Under the pieces are notes generated by a model. That model saw only the letters and a list, made by a program, of their open reading frames with translations, did no database searches and was not told where the DNA came from. From the NCBI GenBank assembly GCA_027257055.1, contig JAPVLO010000073.1, positions 7,397,001 to 7,461,000 on the forward strand: a DNA stretch of 64,000 nucleotides, given 5' to 3'. The stretch is from Cephalopachus bancanus. Its lineage: Eukaryota; Chordata; Mammalia; Primates; Tarsiidae. Each line of letters opens with the position of its first letter. Within the stretch, counting starts at the first letter, position 1. Positions 12,741 through 24,518 of the stretch are shown one piece after another. A program made the position numbers and the translations under genes.

Positions 12741-13800
12741 TTAAATTTTCACACCTGGTAAGCAGATTTTTTCTTTCAATATTGGCAATTCTTGAATCAC
12801 AAAGGAACATCTTAGAGACTTTTTAAAATTTTAAAGTCCATAAAAATAGAAATGATAGAGGGAACTGAGGACAAGCTATTCCAGATATATAACAGATATA
12901 TTTTGGTTCTCTGAAATAAAGTCCAAATTTGTCTGATTATATTCAGAAATGGGTAAATCTTTTTTCTTAAGTTTGTTTACTCAATTTGCAGTCTTTATTT
13001 TCCCCAAAGTCATATGAAATAAGTTATTTTCCCATGTAACATTTTATTCTTTTCTCTTCTGTCCTCATTTTTGTCCTTGGAGAAAGTAAAGTTGATGGGA
13101 AAATTTTTCTATCCTTACAGGATTCTGTTCAAATGACTTAACCCTTTTTCAGCCTTTTGTGACAATGTCCTCCATTGCTATTCATTCAAGGTTTTGGGTT
13201 TTTTTTTTTTTTTGCATATTGATGTCCTTACTATATATTTCATAAAACGGTAGAATGAGATGTCCCATATTTAATAATATGGTAGTTCCTTTTGTTCAAT
13301 TATAAATGTTTTTTAAAAGATTGTAGAAAATCTTGGAAGTGAGTCATTCTTCCTTCTTCAGTACATTTTGTCTTCTCAAGATGCAGAAGAATAAACATAC
13401 AACATATTACACTAAAACATTTGAAATTTGTTAATTTGTTCAAAATCAGCTTTGTTGATGTGTTGTTCATGCCTTAAAGGTATATATGTTTTATTTAATT
13501 AAAATTTTCTATAGCTTCCTCTGTGTACACAATTTATCTCAGGTATATATTATCATTTTCCCAAATCAAATTCTGAAACAGGTATAATTTGTCTTTACAG
13601 CTTTCCCATGCCACTGGTCAGTCATTTGCCAGCTTCACCTGATAGCCTGCTGATGCCTCCTTGTTTTCCCAGACTTTCCCAGGGGCAGCTCACCCACACT
13701 TGACATTCAACTCTCCCTGAACTTTCCAAGGGCAAGCCTGGCAAGCCTGACTGGGGAAACAGTTGGGGCTAGAAACTTTCATTGTTCTTTCTTTTTCTTT
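12741..13800. other. intron, no recognised element
   Basis: AT-rich intron with a T-run at 13200-13214. No gene or clear transposon recognised. Confidence 0.4.
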
Positions 13801-14075
13801 TCTTTTTTTTAATAACTGCAGTAAAATACACATAGCATAAAATTTACCGTTTTTACCATGCTTAAGTGTACAGTTCATTCTTTGGCATTAAGTACATTTA
13901 TATTGTGCAACCATCACCACCATCTACCTCCATATTCTTTTCATCTTCCCAAACTGAAACTCTGTACCATTAAACATTAAACTCTGTACTCATCAAACTC
14001 TAACTCCCTATTCCCTCTTGACAAGACAACCACTATTGTACTTTCTGTATTTCTGAATTTGACCTTCATTGCCAT
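13801..14075 (-). mobile_element. L1M fragment (antisense)
   Basis: AAATTTACCGTTTTTACCAT, AAGTGTACAGTTC, GTGCAACCATCACCACCATC and AACTGAAACTCTGTACC are hallmark words of an old L1M family 3' region in antisense. Confidence 0.8.
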
Positions 14076-15432
14076 TTAAGTCACTCCCTGTGGGTAGCTG
14101 TGGGAAGGCTATCCTTCAGTCCTCCTAAACCTACAAATGATATGTTAGTCTCTAGGGTATTTTCTGAGTGCTCACGTGCTGGGGGAGACACAAAAGAAAT
14201 TAGAGAAGATAACTCCTAAGCTAGGTCATCAGGAGAAAGCAGGAGTTTTTGGCAGCTGGGGTTGGGGGGAAGGCTAGAAGGAACAGGCTGAGGGGTCCCT
14301 TAGGTGCAAATCAGCACTGTATGATAAAGGGAACCAGGCTTGTTTAGATGGTAAGAGCAGAGAGTGTGGATGAGGGAACAAAGATACACATGGGGTTTCC
14401 TGAGATGCTTAGCATTTATTTTAAAGATGTGTGGGGAATTAAACATCAGAAAATCATCTCAGAGGATCTCAGTGAAAACTAGATGGCTGTTCAAACTACA
14501 GCACAGATCTGAAGATCTGATGATTGTCATTCTTATAAAGTCAGAGTAGTCTTCCATGGCGACCTGTGTTATGGCCATTCAGCTCAGTTTCTGCTTCCAG
14601 TGGTTACTGAAGCTGTGTAGTGTGGGCTCTCTCTGTCCATCTCACAGTCAGTCCCTGCAAGAAAGAGGCCAGTGAGTGCACAAGCAACAGGAGGCACCCC
14701 TGTCCCTCTGGGCAGCTTTCTTGTGCCCAGATGCCTTTGCACCAGGCTGCATCTTGCTCGTCTCTCCAAAGCTGATAATGGGGTCCAGGGGCTCCAACTG
14801 TGGGAGCTGGAGGCTCAGCAGCTCCTGAGGCTTCTTTAAACAGATGGTTGGGCTCCTCTCACCTGTGCTCTGTAGCGGCACAATGGGAAAATGTGGGTAG
14901 AGAGGCCAGTAAGGACCAAATCATAAGCAGCCTTCTCCGTCACTTTAGAGATCTAAATTTATGGTGTTAGCTACTGAGAGTCGTGGACTGGTTTTAATCA
15001 GGGGAGCAGCATGATAATTTGCTTTGAAGGAAGTTCATATTGGTAACAGGGTGCAAACTGAATATAGGGTGATAAGAGACTGCCAGTGGGTTTTGAGAGC
15101 TTTTGCAACAATAATTGAGCTTGGAGAGTATATGAGCTCACTAAAGGTAATTGAAGAAGAAAAAGGCCAGATGCTGTGTCTCATGGGACTTCTTCACTGA
15201 AAAGGCAAGAGGCAAGTGATGGCAACCATGACCCTTCTTATTACAACTGTCTTTTTTACATGCAGATGGCCAAATCATAATATTAGAACTTAACACATTA
15301 CTTTAGGGCTTTATATGTAGTTATCCTTAAGACAAATAAAGGAAGAAAAATGATTACCATTTATTGATACCGTCTTAATAGCTACTGCAAGGGTTTTTGT
15401 TGTTGTTGTTTTTTCATCAGGGTCTTATGACA
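14076..15432. other. intron, no recognised element
   Basis: Unique-looking intron; open frames of 60-77 codons show no motif. I see no transposon I can name. Confidence 0.4.
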
Positions 15433-15931
15433 GGGGACCCCCAAAACACCAGAATTTATTTATTAAAAATTATGAATTTATTTTGACATGTTTCAACTTC
15501 AGTCACCTTCAAAATATTCACCGTTTGATGCACTACACCTATTGAGACACTTTTTCCACTGCTCAGAAAAGTTTTTAAACTCGTCGATTTTGGTGACTTT
15601 TAATGCCTCCTGTTTTTTGTTTCAAAAACGTTTCCCTTTGAGAGCTTTTTTCATCTGGGGAAAGAAGGTGAATAGGGAGGGTAGGGCATGGGGGTCATGC
15701 CATTTTTGGCCAAAAACTGCTGAAAACTCAGCATGGTGCGCTTGTAAATTACCCATCATGAAATGGGCAAATAGGTTGACTGAATCTTCAAAAAAAATTC
15801 ACTGAAGTCAAACACAGCCTCTCACACCTAAACTAGCTGGTACACTGATGGGTTCCTAAAACACCTAGTGGTGGAAGCCTGTACTACAAGGGATCTGCCC
15901 TCCAAAAGATAATTCTGGTTTTTTTAGGGTC
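15433..15931 (-). mobile_element. mariner-type DNA transposon remnant, copy 1
   Basis: The ends GACCCCCAAAACACCAGAATT and, inverted, AATTCTGGTTTTTTTAGGGTC form terminal inverted repeats. The body matches copy 2 at 31109 throughout in the same orientation (CAAATAGGTT/CACCCATCATGAAATGG-like words, GCCTCTCACA, GCTGGTACACTGATG). Its minus strand corresponds to the C-terminal part of a mariner transposase, broken by many stops. It is about 500 bp, so internally deleted, and is abutted on the right by an antisense Alu. Confidence 0.8.
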
Positions 15932-16196
15932 TTCCATCATACTTTGTCACTTAGGCTGGAGTGCAGTGGCACAATCATAGCTCACCACAGCTTCAGCCTC
16001 CTGGGTTCAGGTCATCATTCCACCTCAGCCTCCCAAGTATCTGAGACTATAGGCACATACCACCAAGCCTGGCTAATTTTTTAGATTTTTTTCTACAGAC
16101 AAGTGTTCACTATGTTGTCTCAAATTCCTTGGCTCAAGCAGTCCTCTCATCTCGGCCTCCCAGAGTTCTGGGATTACAGACATGAAAAGTCACTAC
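15932..16196 (-). mobile_element. Alu dimer (antisense), older
   Basis: CACTTAGGCTGGAGTGCAGTGG to CTGGGATTACAGACATG with many substitutions; directly adjoins the mariner remnant's right end. Confidence 0.88.
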
Positions 16197-17182
16197 TAGG
16201 TCTTTTAAGAGGTAGTGTTAAATGGCTCAATAACATACATGATTGTCCATTTTTATTCAATTTTGTAAATGAGTTGGCTGCTACAATATTAGAAGAAAAG
16301 CTTATTGTATTCCTTCATCAATGGCAATGAATTCTGGTTCCTATTCTTGATCTATTTGCATATCAGTGGTTCAGGAAAAGAAGAAACCTGAGGAATGGCA
16401 AATATTCTGCAACTACACTACCCATCTGCCAACCATGCTTAAATCCAGGTTGCTTGTTCCATCTGTGTATATATAGAAAATCACCCCCTTGCTTATTTCT
16501 ACAGGAAATCCAATCATATCAAGCATGCCATGATTTCAGTAGTCTCCACTGAAGATTTGTGGGGTGAAACAAGGGGTCATATCACACAGCCCACAACAGT
16601 TTTTTCTCTCAGTGCGCGCACACACACACACACACACTCTCTCTCCTCATCCAAGACATCCACCCTTATTCTGTCACTCGATTTTTTTTTTTTTTTTGTC
16701 TTTACTCAACTCCTCTCTGGCTTCTTTGCCCCTTCAAAATTCTGCCTATACTCTGAACCCCCATACACACCAGTTTCAATTTTTTATCCCTGTGTTATCC
16801 AAAAGAATTTATTTGCCTTTTTTTCTTCCTAAGCATGCCCTTTTGAAGGGGCTTATAGTCCCCAAAGGACTTTCTAAGCAAACTTTCCTTGCACTCAAAG
16901 GCCTGTCTCCCCTACATCTTTGAACCAACAACAAGAGATCCTTGAACATTTTTATTCTGCCGTGGCATACAGATGTTGTAGGGAAAACAAAAACAAAAAG
17001 CAAAAAAAAATAGAGAAACAGAAAATACAAGGAACCAAAAGACTGAATACAGATCTCTGATAATTCCCTCATTCAGGGGAAGCCACCATTCATTTTTTTC
17101 CAATGTCTCTGAAACTGGCCCGTTTGAGGGAGTATGGTCTGGAGTCCTGCCTGAATTTGTTGCCTTCCCTCCTGGCTTGCAG
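16197..17182. other. intron with CA repeat and acceptor tract
   Basis: Holds a (CA)n run and T-run near 16613-16697 and unassigned sequence. Open frames of 87-119 codons at 16.5-17.1 kb are pyrimidine-rich chance readings. Confidence 0.4.
16613..16645. repeat. (CA)n microsatellite
   Basis: GCGCGCACACACACACACAC followed by CTCTCTCTC. Confidence 0.9.
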
Positions 17183-17331
17183 AAGCTGCATACACCCTCC
17201 TGCTATATGATGAGCTGCTGGAATGGTCTGACCGGCCCCTCAGGGAGTTCCTGACTTACCCCATGCAAACCGAGTGGCAGCGCAAGGAACACCTGCACCT
17301 CACCATCATTCAGAACTTTGACAGAGGCAAA
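17183..17331 (+). CDS. DOCK4: DOCK4 exon 4 of window (DHR2 lobe A)
   Basis: A 149-nt exon following CCTCCTGGCTTGCAG and ending AAA|gtaagt, phase 0. It completes the split Glu and encodes AAYTLLLYDELLEWSDRPLR, EFLTYPMQTEWQRKEHLHL and TIIQNFDRGK. These residues form helices of lobe A; the Y-T-L-L-L-Y-D-x-L-x-W pattern is characteristic of DOCK-A and DOCK-B DHR2 domains. Exon length and phase suit the joins on both sides. Confidence 0.98.
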
Positions 17332-17451
17332 GTAAGTGGCCCTGCCTGACCTGCAGTCCCTCCTGAGGTGATTGTGTTGGTGTCCTTTTTCCTTTCATTT
17401 CTAGTTTATGAATGGCCACTCCTTGAGCAAGCATCCTCACTTTGTTTTTTG

Positions 17452-17748
17452 TTTTTTTTTTTTAAGAGACTAGGTCTAGCTCTCTCTCCCAAGCTGGAGT
17501 GCAGTGGCATGATGATGGTCACCATAGCCTTGAACTCCTCGGCTCACGCAATCCTCCCTGCTCAGCCTCCTGAGTACCTGAATTATAGATGAACACCACC
17601 ACACCTGGATTTTTTTTTAAATAGAGATAGGATCTCACTTTGTTGCCCGAGCTGATCTGGAACTCTCGAACTCCTGGGATCAAACGATGCTCTCGCCTCA
17701 ACCTCCCAAAGTGCTAGGATTACAAACACAAGCCACCATCTGTCCCAA
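17452..17748 (-). mobile_element. Alu dimer (antisense)
   Basis: T-run, CAAGCTGGAGTGCAGTGGCA to GCCACCATCTGTCCCA. Flanking repeats CATCCTCACTTT and AATCCTCACATTTT look like its diverged target-site duplication. Confidence 0.9.
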
Positions 17749-17950
17749 TCCTCACATTTTAATATGCATTTAAAACACCCAAAAACTTGTTAAAATTCAT
17801 ATTCTCAGGTCCCACCCCTTATTCTGATTAAGTAGGTCTGGCATGGGGTTGGGAATCTGATTTTAACAAGGACCCTAGGAAATTCCAATGTGCATGAACT
17901 TTGCATTACACTTTTGGTAAACACTGATCTCGAGGTTTGACACCTAATGA

Positions 17951-18302
17951 CTTAGTCCATGCCAGCTGCTATAACAAAATACCCTAGACGAGGCAGCCTA
18001 TGAACATTTATTTCTCATAATTCTGGAGGCTAAGAAATCCAAGGTCAAGGACATGAAAGATTCAGTGTCCAGTGAGGCTTTGCTTCCTCATAGATGATGC
18101 CTTTTTGAGGTGTCCTCACATGGTAAAAGGGGCTAACTAGCTCTCTGGGGCCTCTATTATAAGGACATAAGCATTAATCATGAGGGTTCCCCACACAGTC
18201 CCTAATCACCTCCAAAGGTCCTACCTCCTAATATTGTCACCTTGGGGGTTAAGATTTCAACATGTAAATTTGAGGGGGACACGAACATGCAGACCACAGC
18301 AC
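17951..18302 (-). mobile_element. MLT1-like MaLR LTR (antisense)
   Basis: Ordered words of an ancient ERVL-MaLR LTR read antisense: CTTAGTCCATGCCAGCTGC, ATAATTCTGGAGGCTAAGAA, GGTGTCCTCACATGG, TCATGAGGGTTCC, TCCTACCTCCTAATATTG and AAGATTTCAACATG. Solo LTR with no internal retroviral sequence. Confidence 0.75.
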
Positions 18303-18539
18303 TCAGGTATTTTATTCTCTGAAAAACCATTGTCACCCCTCACTCCCTCCCCAAATTGGCATGCATTTTGCCCCCCTTTTTTTAAAATAAAAAATATGAA
18401 ACTATTTATTTAAAGAATTTTAGGGCATCCCATCAAATACAGAGATGCTCTGAGGTGCTAAGTAAACCTCATGGTTCATAATGCAATTTTAGTACATCAC
18501 TTTACTCAACTCAACTTCTGCTCCCTCTTCAAGGGCTCT

Positions 18540-18701
18540 CAGTACTCTTTAAAAAAAAAAAGATGTAGGGTATAGGATTAGGTATACAAGTGGTCATTGT
18601 ACAGGTAAAGTTTGGGGCCTCCCTTTGGTCCCCACTTTGCCTGGTTTAAGATCAGGTACCCTTACTGATGTTGTGTTCTCCCATCCCCTCCAGTACTCTT
18701 T
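18540..18701 (-). mobile_element. L1 3'-end fragment (antisense) bounded by TSD
   Basis: CAGTACTCTTT occurs at both ends (18540-18550 and 18691-18701). Between them lies an inverted relative of the 7.5 kb element (GGTCATTGTACAGGTAAAGT, ACTTTGCCTGGTTTAAGATC, AGGTACCCTTA). Read on the minus strand the copy would end in a T-run rather than an A-tail, which is odd for an L1-mobilised insert. Confidence 0.55.
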
Positions 18702-19234
18702 TTTTAAATGTGTCAATCTGACCACCAATGTTTATTTGTTTTGAACACTCAGATGTTTTGACAGTGCATATTTTAGGTTTAAATACATCTCCCAAATTGC
18801 AATGGTTAAACAGAAAATTAACATACCACCAGTGGCTGTTATTCCTTTACAAAATATAATAGGGTCCATGTAAAAATTTGATGTAGGGAAATTGCTTGTT
18901 TCACATCCTCCTTTATTATTTATCTAGCCACACTGATCTATCATTACATGAATAGCAAAAGAAATGTCTTTGTTCCCTCCGGCTCTGAAGTTTCCACTTG
19001 TGGGATAACCTATTACAAAATCTCTGGTTTGTATATGAGACCATTCCCAAGAGTTTTTGCTAGATCAGGGTTGCAGACTATGGTCCAAGGTCAAATGGCT
19101 CATCACCCGTTTCTGTATAGCCCCATAAGCGACAAATCTTTTTTTTACATTTTTAAATGGTTGAAATCAAAAGAATAACATTTTATACTGTAGGAAAATG
19201 ACATGAAATTCACATTGCAGTATCCCTAGATAAA

Positions 19235-19528
19235 TTATTTTTTCTTTTTAAGTCAGTGTCTCACTCTGTTGCCTAGGCTGGAGTGCAGTGACATGATCAT
19301 GGTTCACCACAGCCTCAACCTCTGGGCTCAGGGGAGCCTTCGACCTTAGTCTCTGAGTAGCTGGGACTACAGACACGCACCATCATGCCCAGCTAATATT
19401 TTGATTTTTTGTAGAGACCCGTTCTCATCTTGTTTCCCAGGTTGGTCTCAAACTCTTGGACTCAAGCAATCCTCCCACCTTAGCCTCCCAACGTGCTGGG
19501 ATTACAAGTGTGGGCCAGTGTGTTCAGC
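19235..19528 (-). mobile_element. Alu dimer (antisense) with TSD
   Basis: TCAGTGTCTCACTCTGTTGC to GTGTTCAGC; CCCTAGATAAA duplicated at 19224-19234 and 19529-19539. Confidence 0.93.
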
Positions 19529-19806
19529 CCCTAGATAAACTCTCACTGGAATACAGCCATGCTTGTTTGTGTCTATGGTTCCTTTGGTGTTATAACAGCA
19601 GAATTGAGTCATTGTGACAAAGACTGTACGGCCCTTAAATATTGACTCTCTCTGGCCATTTGCAGAAAAAATTCACTGGCACCTCTGCTAAATCTAAGAA
19701 TTTTTAAATGTCTGCTGAGAATAACCAGCTAGGATACTCACAATTTGCAAGGGCAACTTAGCCAACTTACGAATCCAGGGTCCAGTCATAGATAATTGGG
19801 TCTTAG

Positions 19807-20120
19807 GGCTGGGCATGGTGGGTCACGCCTATAATCTAAGCATTTTGGAAGGCCAAAGTCAGAGGATTACTTGAGTCCAGGAGTTCAAGACCAGCCTGGG
19901 CAACATAGCAAAACTTTGCCTCTACAAAAAAAATCAAAAAATTAGATGGGCATGGTGGCACACACCTGTAATCTCAGTTACTCCAGCTGCTGAGGTAGAA
20001 GGACCACCTGGGCCCAGGAGGTTGAGGCTGCTGTGAGCTATGATTGTCGTGATCATGCCACTGCACTCTAGTGTGGGCGACAGAGACCCCAACTAAGTAA
20101 TAATAAAAATAATAATAATT
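19807..20120 (+). mobile_element. Alu dimer (sense), older
   Basis: GGCTGGGCATGGTGGGTCAC through ACTAAGTAATAATAAAAATAATAATAATT tail. Confidence 0.92.
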
Positions 20121-20313
20121 ATGGGGCCTTAAAAGTCCGTGGTAATTTCCTCCTCAGCACCAAGGGCCTGTTTATATCCATCTATTTGACCCTTGTAGAA
20201 CTGTTGTTATTTCATAGATGATGATTCTGGAATAACAGAATGTTAATAACAGAATGTTGCTTCTGCAACATATATTCGTGACTATTGTGGTAGATTATCA
20301 TCTCCAACTTTCT

Positions 20314-20564
20314 TTCTTTTTTTTTTTTTTTTTGAGTCAGAGTCTCACTCCGTTGCCCAGGCTGGAGTGCAGTGGCACACTTACGGCCACCCCAGTGTCG
20401 ACTTACTGGGCTCCAGCAATCCTTCCGCCTTAGCCTTCCAATTACCTGGAACCACAAGTGTGCGCCACCACGCCTGGGCTGGTCTTGTACCTGTGGGCTC
20501 AGGCAATCCACTCACCTCAGCTTCCCAAAGTGCTAGGATTACAGGCTGAGCCAGCGAGCCCGGC
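20314..20564 (-). mobile_element. Alu (antisense), internally deleted, 18-bp TSD
   Basis: The 18-bp TATCATCTCCAACTTTCT is repeated exactly at 20296-20313 and 20565-20582. The element lacks about 40 bp around the linker between its two arms (GCCTGGGCTGGTCTTG joins directly). It carries young-subfamily features (GAGCCAGCGAGCCCGG end). Confidence 0.95.
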
Positions 20565-20754
20565 TATCATCTCCAACTTTCTAAAGATTTTTAATAATTT
20601 GCATTTTAATTACATGATGTTTTCAAGCTGAAAATTGTAGTGATGTGATCGAAGGAGTAAGTCTTGATGATCTGAAAGCATCCTGTCCTGACCCGTGAGT
20701 AAAAGGAAGTCAGTGTTGTGGGATGTTGCGTTGATACCATTCATTTGTCCACAG

Positions 20755-20841
20755 TGTTGGGAGAATGGCATTATCTTGTGCCGGAAGATTGCTGAGCAGT
20801 ATGAGAGTTATTATGACTACAGGAACCTGAGCAAGATGAGG
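20755..20841 (+). CDS. DOCK4: DOCK4 exon 5 of window (DHR2)
   Basis: An 87-nt phase 0-0 exon after TTTGTCCACAG and before AGG|gtaagg. It encodes CWENGIILCRKIAEQYES, then YYDYRNLSKMR. In DOCK family structures this is the end of lobe A and the turn into lobe B. The segment GKCWENGIILCRKLAEQYE is shared, with small changes, by DOCK3 and DOCK4. Being symmetric and a multiple of three, the exon could be skipped without a frameshift, but loss would break the fold. Confidence 0.98.
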
Positions 20842-22623
20842 GTAAGGTGCCTGGCTGCATCTCATCAGGCTGTGGCCTCCTTTTCTGATTAGATTCCCAA
20901 TGTGGTTCTATGAAATTAACTTTGTGATCATCTTGCTATGTCTCGCAGGAACCTTTTTTTATGATGTGCTTCCTCTGAAGCATACTCAGCTATTTATGTA
21001 CACAAATAGCATAATGTTTTTGATTAATGTACAAAACATGAGCCCCTGATCTATCCTAAAACACCATATATGAAACATACAACTGAATCTAGGATTAATA
21101 CTTTCCGTTTATTGTGGAAAATCTCCACGCTGTTTGAAGAGCTTCCACTCTCACACGAATCTCTGTGATTGTGCCATTCTCATTCTTAGTCCCATAATCT
21201 GCAAATCTGTAGAAATGGCTCCTGACCCATTTTTAAATAATTTAGGGCCACATTCGGTAGCTTCAGAAATATGTTTTTGTTTGCTAGATCTAGACCAAGG
21301 TTTGAGTACTTAAGAGCTCAAGGCATTTAATATTCTGCTTCTCTGAACCAAATGTTTTATACCTTCTTTGCTTTTAGGTTCAAACAAGTCCTTCTTGCCC
21401 TCTTTATTCTTTAGTGACATGAGCATTTTGTGTCATCTTGTAATATACAAGATCCTGCTGAGTGCTTAAGCTCTCAGACTTTCTAAAATAGGATCATCAG
21501 TTTTTATATATTAAAAAAAGATTACAATGTTACCTTTTAATTTTGAGGTAGCCATTTAAAAGATGATACCATAAGCCTTTAACAGCTCATAAAATCCCTT
21601 ACCCCCCCAACAAGGAATTTCTTCAACTGGCAGGAACTGACTCTGCCCTTTTGGCTTAGCATTTCATGTCCGCAGTTCATCGATATTTCTTCTAACATGA
21701 AAACCAGAGAGAAAAATATTGTTTTAACTCCAGTCCATCATGCTGACTCTGGCAGGCACTGCAGTTTTATATAAAAACATTGCTGTTCATCTCTTGGCAT
21801 CCTGTCCCTGTAACAGAAGCGAGGTGACGATATTTACCCGTGAGAGCCCTTGGGTGCGATTTTTATAAACTCAAAGCATTACACTTCATGCCAACTGCTC
21901 TTCGGGGTGTTGTTACTGGGGGTGGGGGATAGAGGGGGAGTGTTCAAGTGCAATATTAGTCTTTCTCTAGAAACCCTGGGGATGATAATACTATGAATGG
22001 GAAGCCATAAGCTTTATGTGCTTCATAGTTTCAACACTGTCAGACACACTTAAGAGCTTTCAGCCCAGACAGCACTTTGCACTATGGGTCTCCTTTGGTT
22101 TGGTTTGTTGGTTTATCCCTGCCCAAGCTGTGCAAGGTTGCACCTTCCAAATGTCCTGAATTATTGCCACAAGCCAGGTGGAAGCAAATCCACAGGTGAC
22201 TACATCTGGCACGAGAATTCTCCAGAAAGGTTTTGCTTCTGATAATTCATGTTCATTTCTATTTAACTGTGAAGAAAATATTTCCTGGAAAGATTGCGTA
22301 GGAATACTTTTTTTGGTTTTTTTTGGTCATAGTGTGTAATAATACGCTTGATCCTTTAAAGCAAACTACAGCTTGTAGGCCTAGCAGAATTGAGTAGTTA
22401 CTTTGACAGAGACCATATGGCTCACAAAACCTAAAATATGTACTCTCTAGACATTTATAGGTAAGTTAGCCAGTCCCTGCCTTAAAACATCAAAAATGGA
22501 GTCAGAATTTCTCCGACTCAATTAAAATAAAGTTCTCCTTTACACACAAGGAAAATCCTCTTCTATAAGTTGATAAAGACGAAAGGTAAACCAAATTTTA
22601 GAACTCTTCCTATGCTTTTCTAG
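20842..22623. other. intron, repeat-poor
   Basis: About 1.8 kb without any Alu, L1 or LTR I can recognise, unusual in this window. A G-rich stretch (GGGGGTGGGGGATAGAGGGG) lies near 21919-21940. It may include constrained non-coding sequence, but I cannot test that. Confidence 0.4.
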
Positions 22624-22728
22624 ATGATGGAAGCCTCTTTGTATGACAAAATTATGGATCAGCAGCGACTTGAACCAGAGTTCTTCAGAGTCGGATTTTA
22701 TGGGAAAAAATTTCCATTTTTTTTAAGA
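22624..22728 (+). CDS. DOCK4: DOCK4 exon 6 of window (DHR2 lobe B)
   Basis: A 105-nt phase 0-0 exon between CTTTTCTAG and AGA|gtaagt. It encodes MMEASLYDKIMDQQRLEPEF, then FRVGFYGKKFPFFLR. The E-F-F-R-V-G-F-Y-G motif is a signature of lobe B of DOCK DHR2 domains, the beta-sheet lobe that contacts switch 1 of the GTPase. The last residues (FPFFLR) continue into NKEFVCRG of the next exon exactly as in the family. Confidence 0.98.
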
Positions 22729-23114
22729 GTAAGTAATATACTATTTAATTTGCTTTCATACTTCTAATACAGGTATCCCAATCAAGGAAACTAAGATGTT
22801 AATAATGTTTTATAAGACAGGAAATAAGTCTGTAACATTATGATATTTTTAATATATTTTAATATTCAATTTGTAAATATTTGTAAACACTATATTAATC
22901 TAGAATGACTTGTTTTAAATAATTTCCTGGATATCAACCAATCTATCTCTTTCTAACTTTACTATACTTGGTTGAGCAATCTTTGGTAATTATAGTTTTT
23001 CTTGTGTGATATTCACTGTCCTATTCAGTCTGTAATTTCCCTAGAGTTAGCATTATAGAAAAACAGTGGAACATCACAGGAGGCTGGGAGTTGCAGACTA
23101 TAGAAAACAGTGTG

Positions 23115-23407
23115 CCCTGGCATGGTGTCTCACTCCTGTAATCCCAGCACTTTGAGAGGCAGAGGTAAAAGGATTGCCTGAGCCCAGGGGTTCAGGACCA
23201 GCCTAGGCAACTTGGTGAGACCTTGTGTCTACAATAAATCAAAAAATTAGCTGGGCATGATGGCATGTGCCTGTGGTTCCAGCTACTTGGAAGGCTGAGG
23301 CAGAAGGATCACCTGAGTCAAGAAGGTCAAGGTGGCCATGGCAGCATGCCTCTGCACTCTAGTCTGGGTGACAGAGTGAGATTCCAACTCAAAAAAAAGA
23401 AAAGAAA
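23115..23407 (+). mobile_element. Alu dimer (sense) with TSD
   Basis: CCTGGCATGGTGTCTCACTC to an AAAGAAAAG tail; AGAAAACAGTGTG repeats at 23102-23114 and 23408-23420. Confidence 0.94.
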
Positions 23408-23420
23408 AGAAAACAGTGTG

Positions 23421-23975
23421 GTTTTATTTCACATCATCTGGAAACCCTACCTCCAGAATCGTGTGAAAGTGTTGTTTGGCATTTTGATAGCTTTGTGAAA
23501 AGGTAAATGTCAGCCAGCAAAGAGATCTAACTTATTGCTAGAATGAACTCTATTTCTACAAAGAAAATTTTTCAGACATTTTAAGGTAGCTACTAGATAA
23601 TAGAATATTCAACCTCGTTCTTTCTGTTTTGCACATTCTGCCAAGTGTAGTATCTTACATGCTTGGATATTTATTGAACACTTTAATATATAACATCTTT
23701 TATATATAAAAATATTGATTGAAAGAAGAAATGCACTTCCCCAAGCAACTAAGGAAAAGTGTCTGGGATAATTTGTAAAATCAAGTCAATTTATCACAAC
23801 TTTAAATCTCAGTATGCAAATATGTTGGTATTTGTGTTTACTTACATCTTGCTTTAACTTTCAGCACATATGAATGAATATAGTATGGCTGTGCTTAGAG
23901 AAGAAGGAAGAGGAGAAATATTTCACTTTGTTGTTTAATAATCATTAGCTTATCTGCCTTTCAGAGTGAAAAATA
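23421..23975. other. intron, no recognised element
   Basis: AT-rich unique intron between an Alu and the long GATA array. Confidence 0.4.
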
Positions 23976-24297
23976 TGATAGACAAACAGATAGATGATAC
24001 AGAGCTAGGCAGGTAGGTAGGTCAGTAGGTAGGATAGATGATGGATGGATGGATGGATAGATAGGTAGATGATAGAGAGATGACAGATAAGTGATAGATA
24101 TAGATGGATGATAAATGATAGATAGGTAGAGAATATAGATAGATAGATAGACAGGATGGTAGGTAGGTCGGTAAGTAGGATAGATGCTGGCGGGATGGAT
24201 GGATAGATATATAGATAGGATAGATGATAGATAAGTGATAGATATAGATAGATGATAAATTATAGATAGATAAGAAAGATAGATAGACAGACAGACT
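23976..24297. repeat. long complex (GATA/GATG/GGTA)n microsatellite
   Basis: About 320 bp of tetranucleotide units (GATA, GATG, GGTA, GACA) with interruptions. The 93-codon minus-strand open frame rich in Ser, Ile and Tyr is this repeat and not a gene. Likely length-polymorphic. Confidence 0.95.
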
Positions 24298-24518
24298 ATT
24301 CATTTTAATTTCACAAGGAACAAATACTGAAATGATAGGTTGATGCTTTCTTTAGTTGATAGAAACGTCCATGGGTTTGGGTGCTACAGAGACACCGTGT
24401 GAAATCTACCAGTTACATCACAAGAGAATCCTCATGATGTTGTGCCTGGTCACAAGGCTAACTCTGCAGCTGGAGCTGCTTGAGAAGAAGGAGATCTCAA
24501 TCCCAGAATGAAAACAAT

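Noticed and set aside
17951..18302. Retroviral coding sequence next to the MaLR LTRs
   Set aside because: Only solo LTR-like sequence is visible here and at 61354; no gag, pol or env segment.
24022..24303. Ser/Ile/Tyr-rich 93-codon frame
   Set aside because: Translation of the GATA microsatellite; the same holds for 12407-12622.
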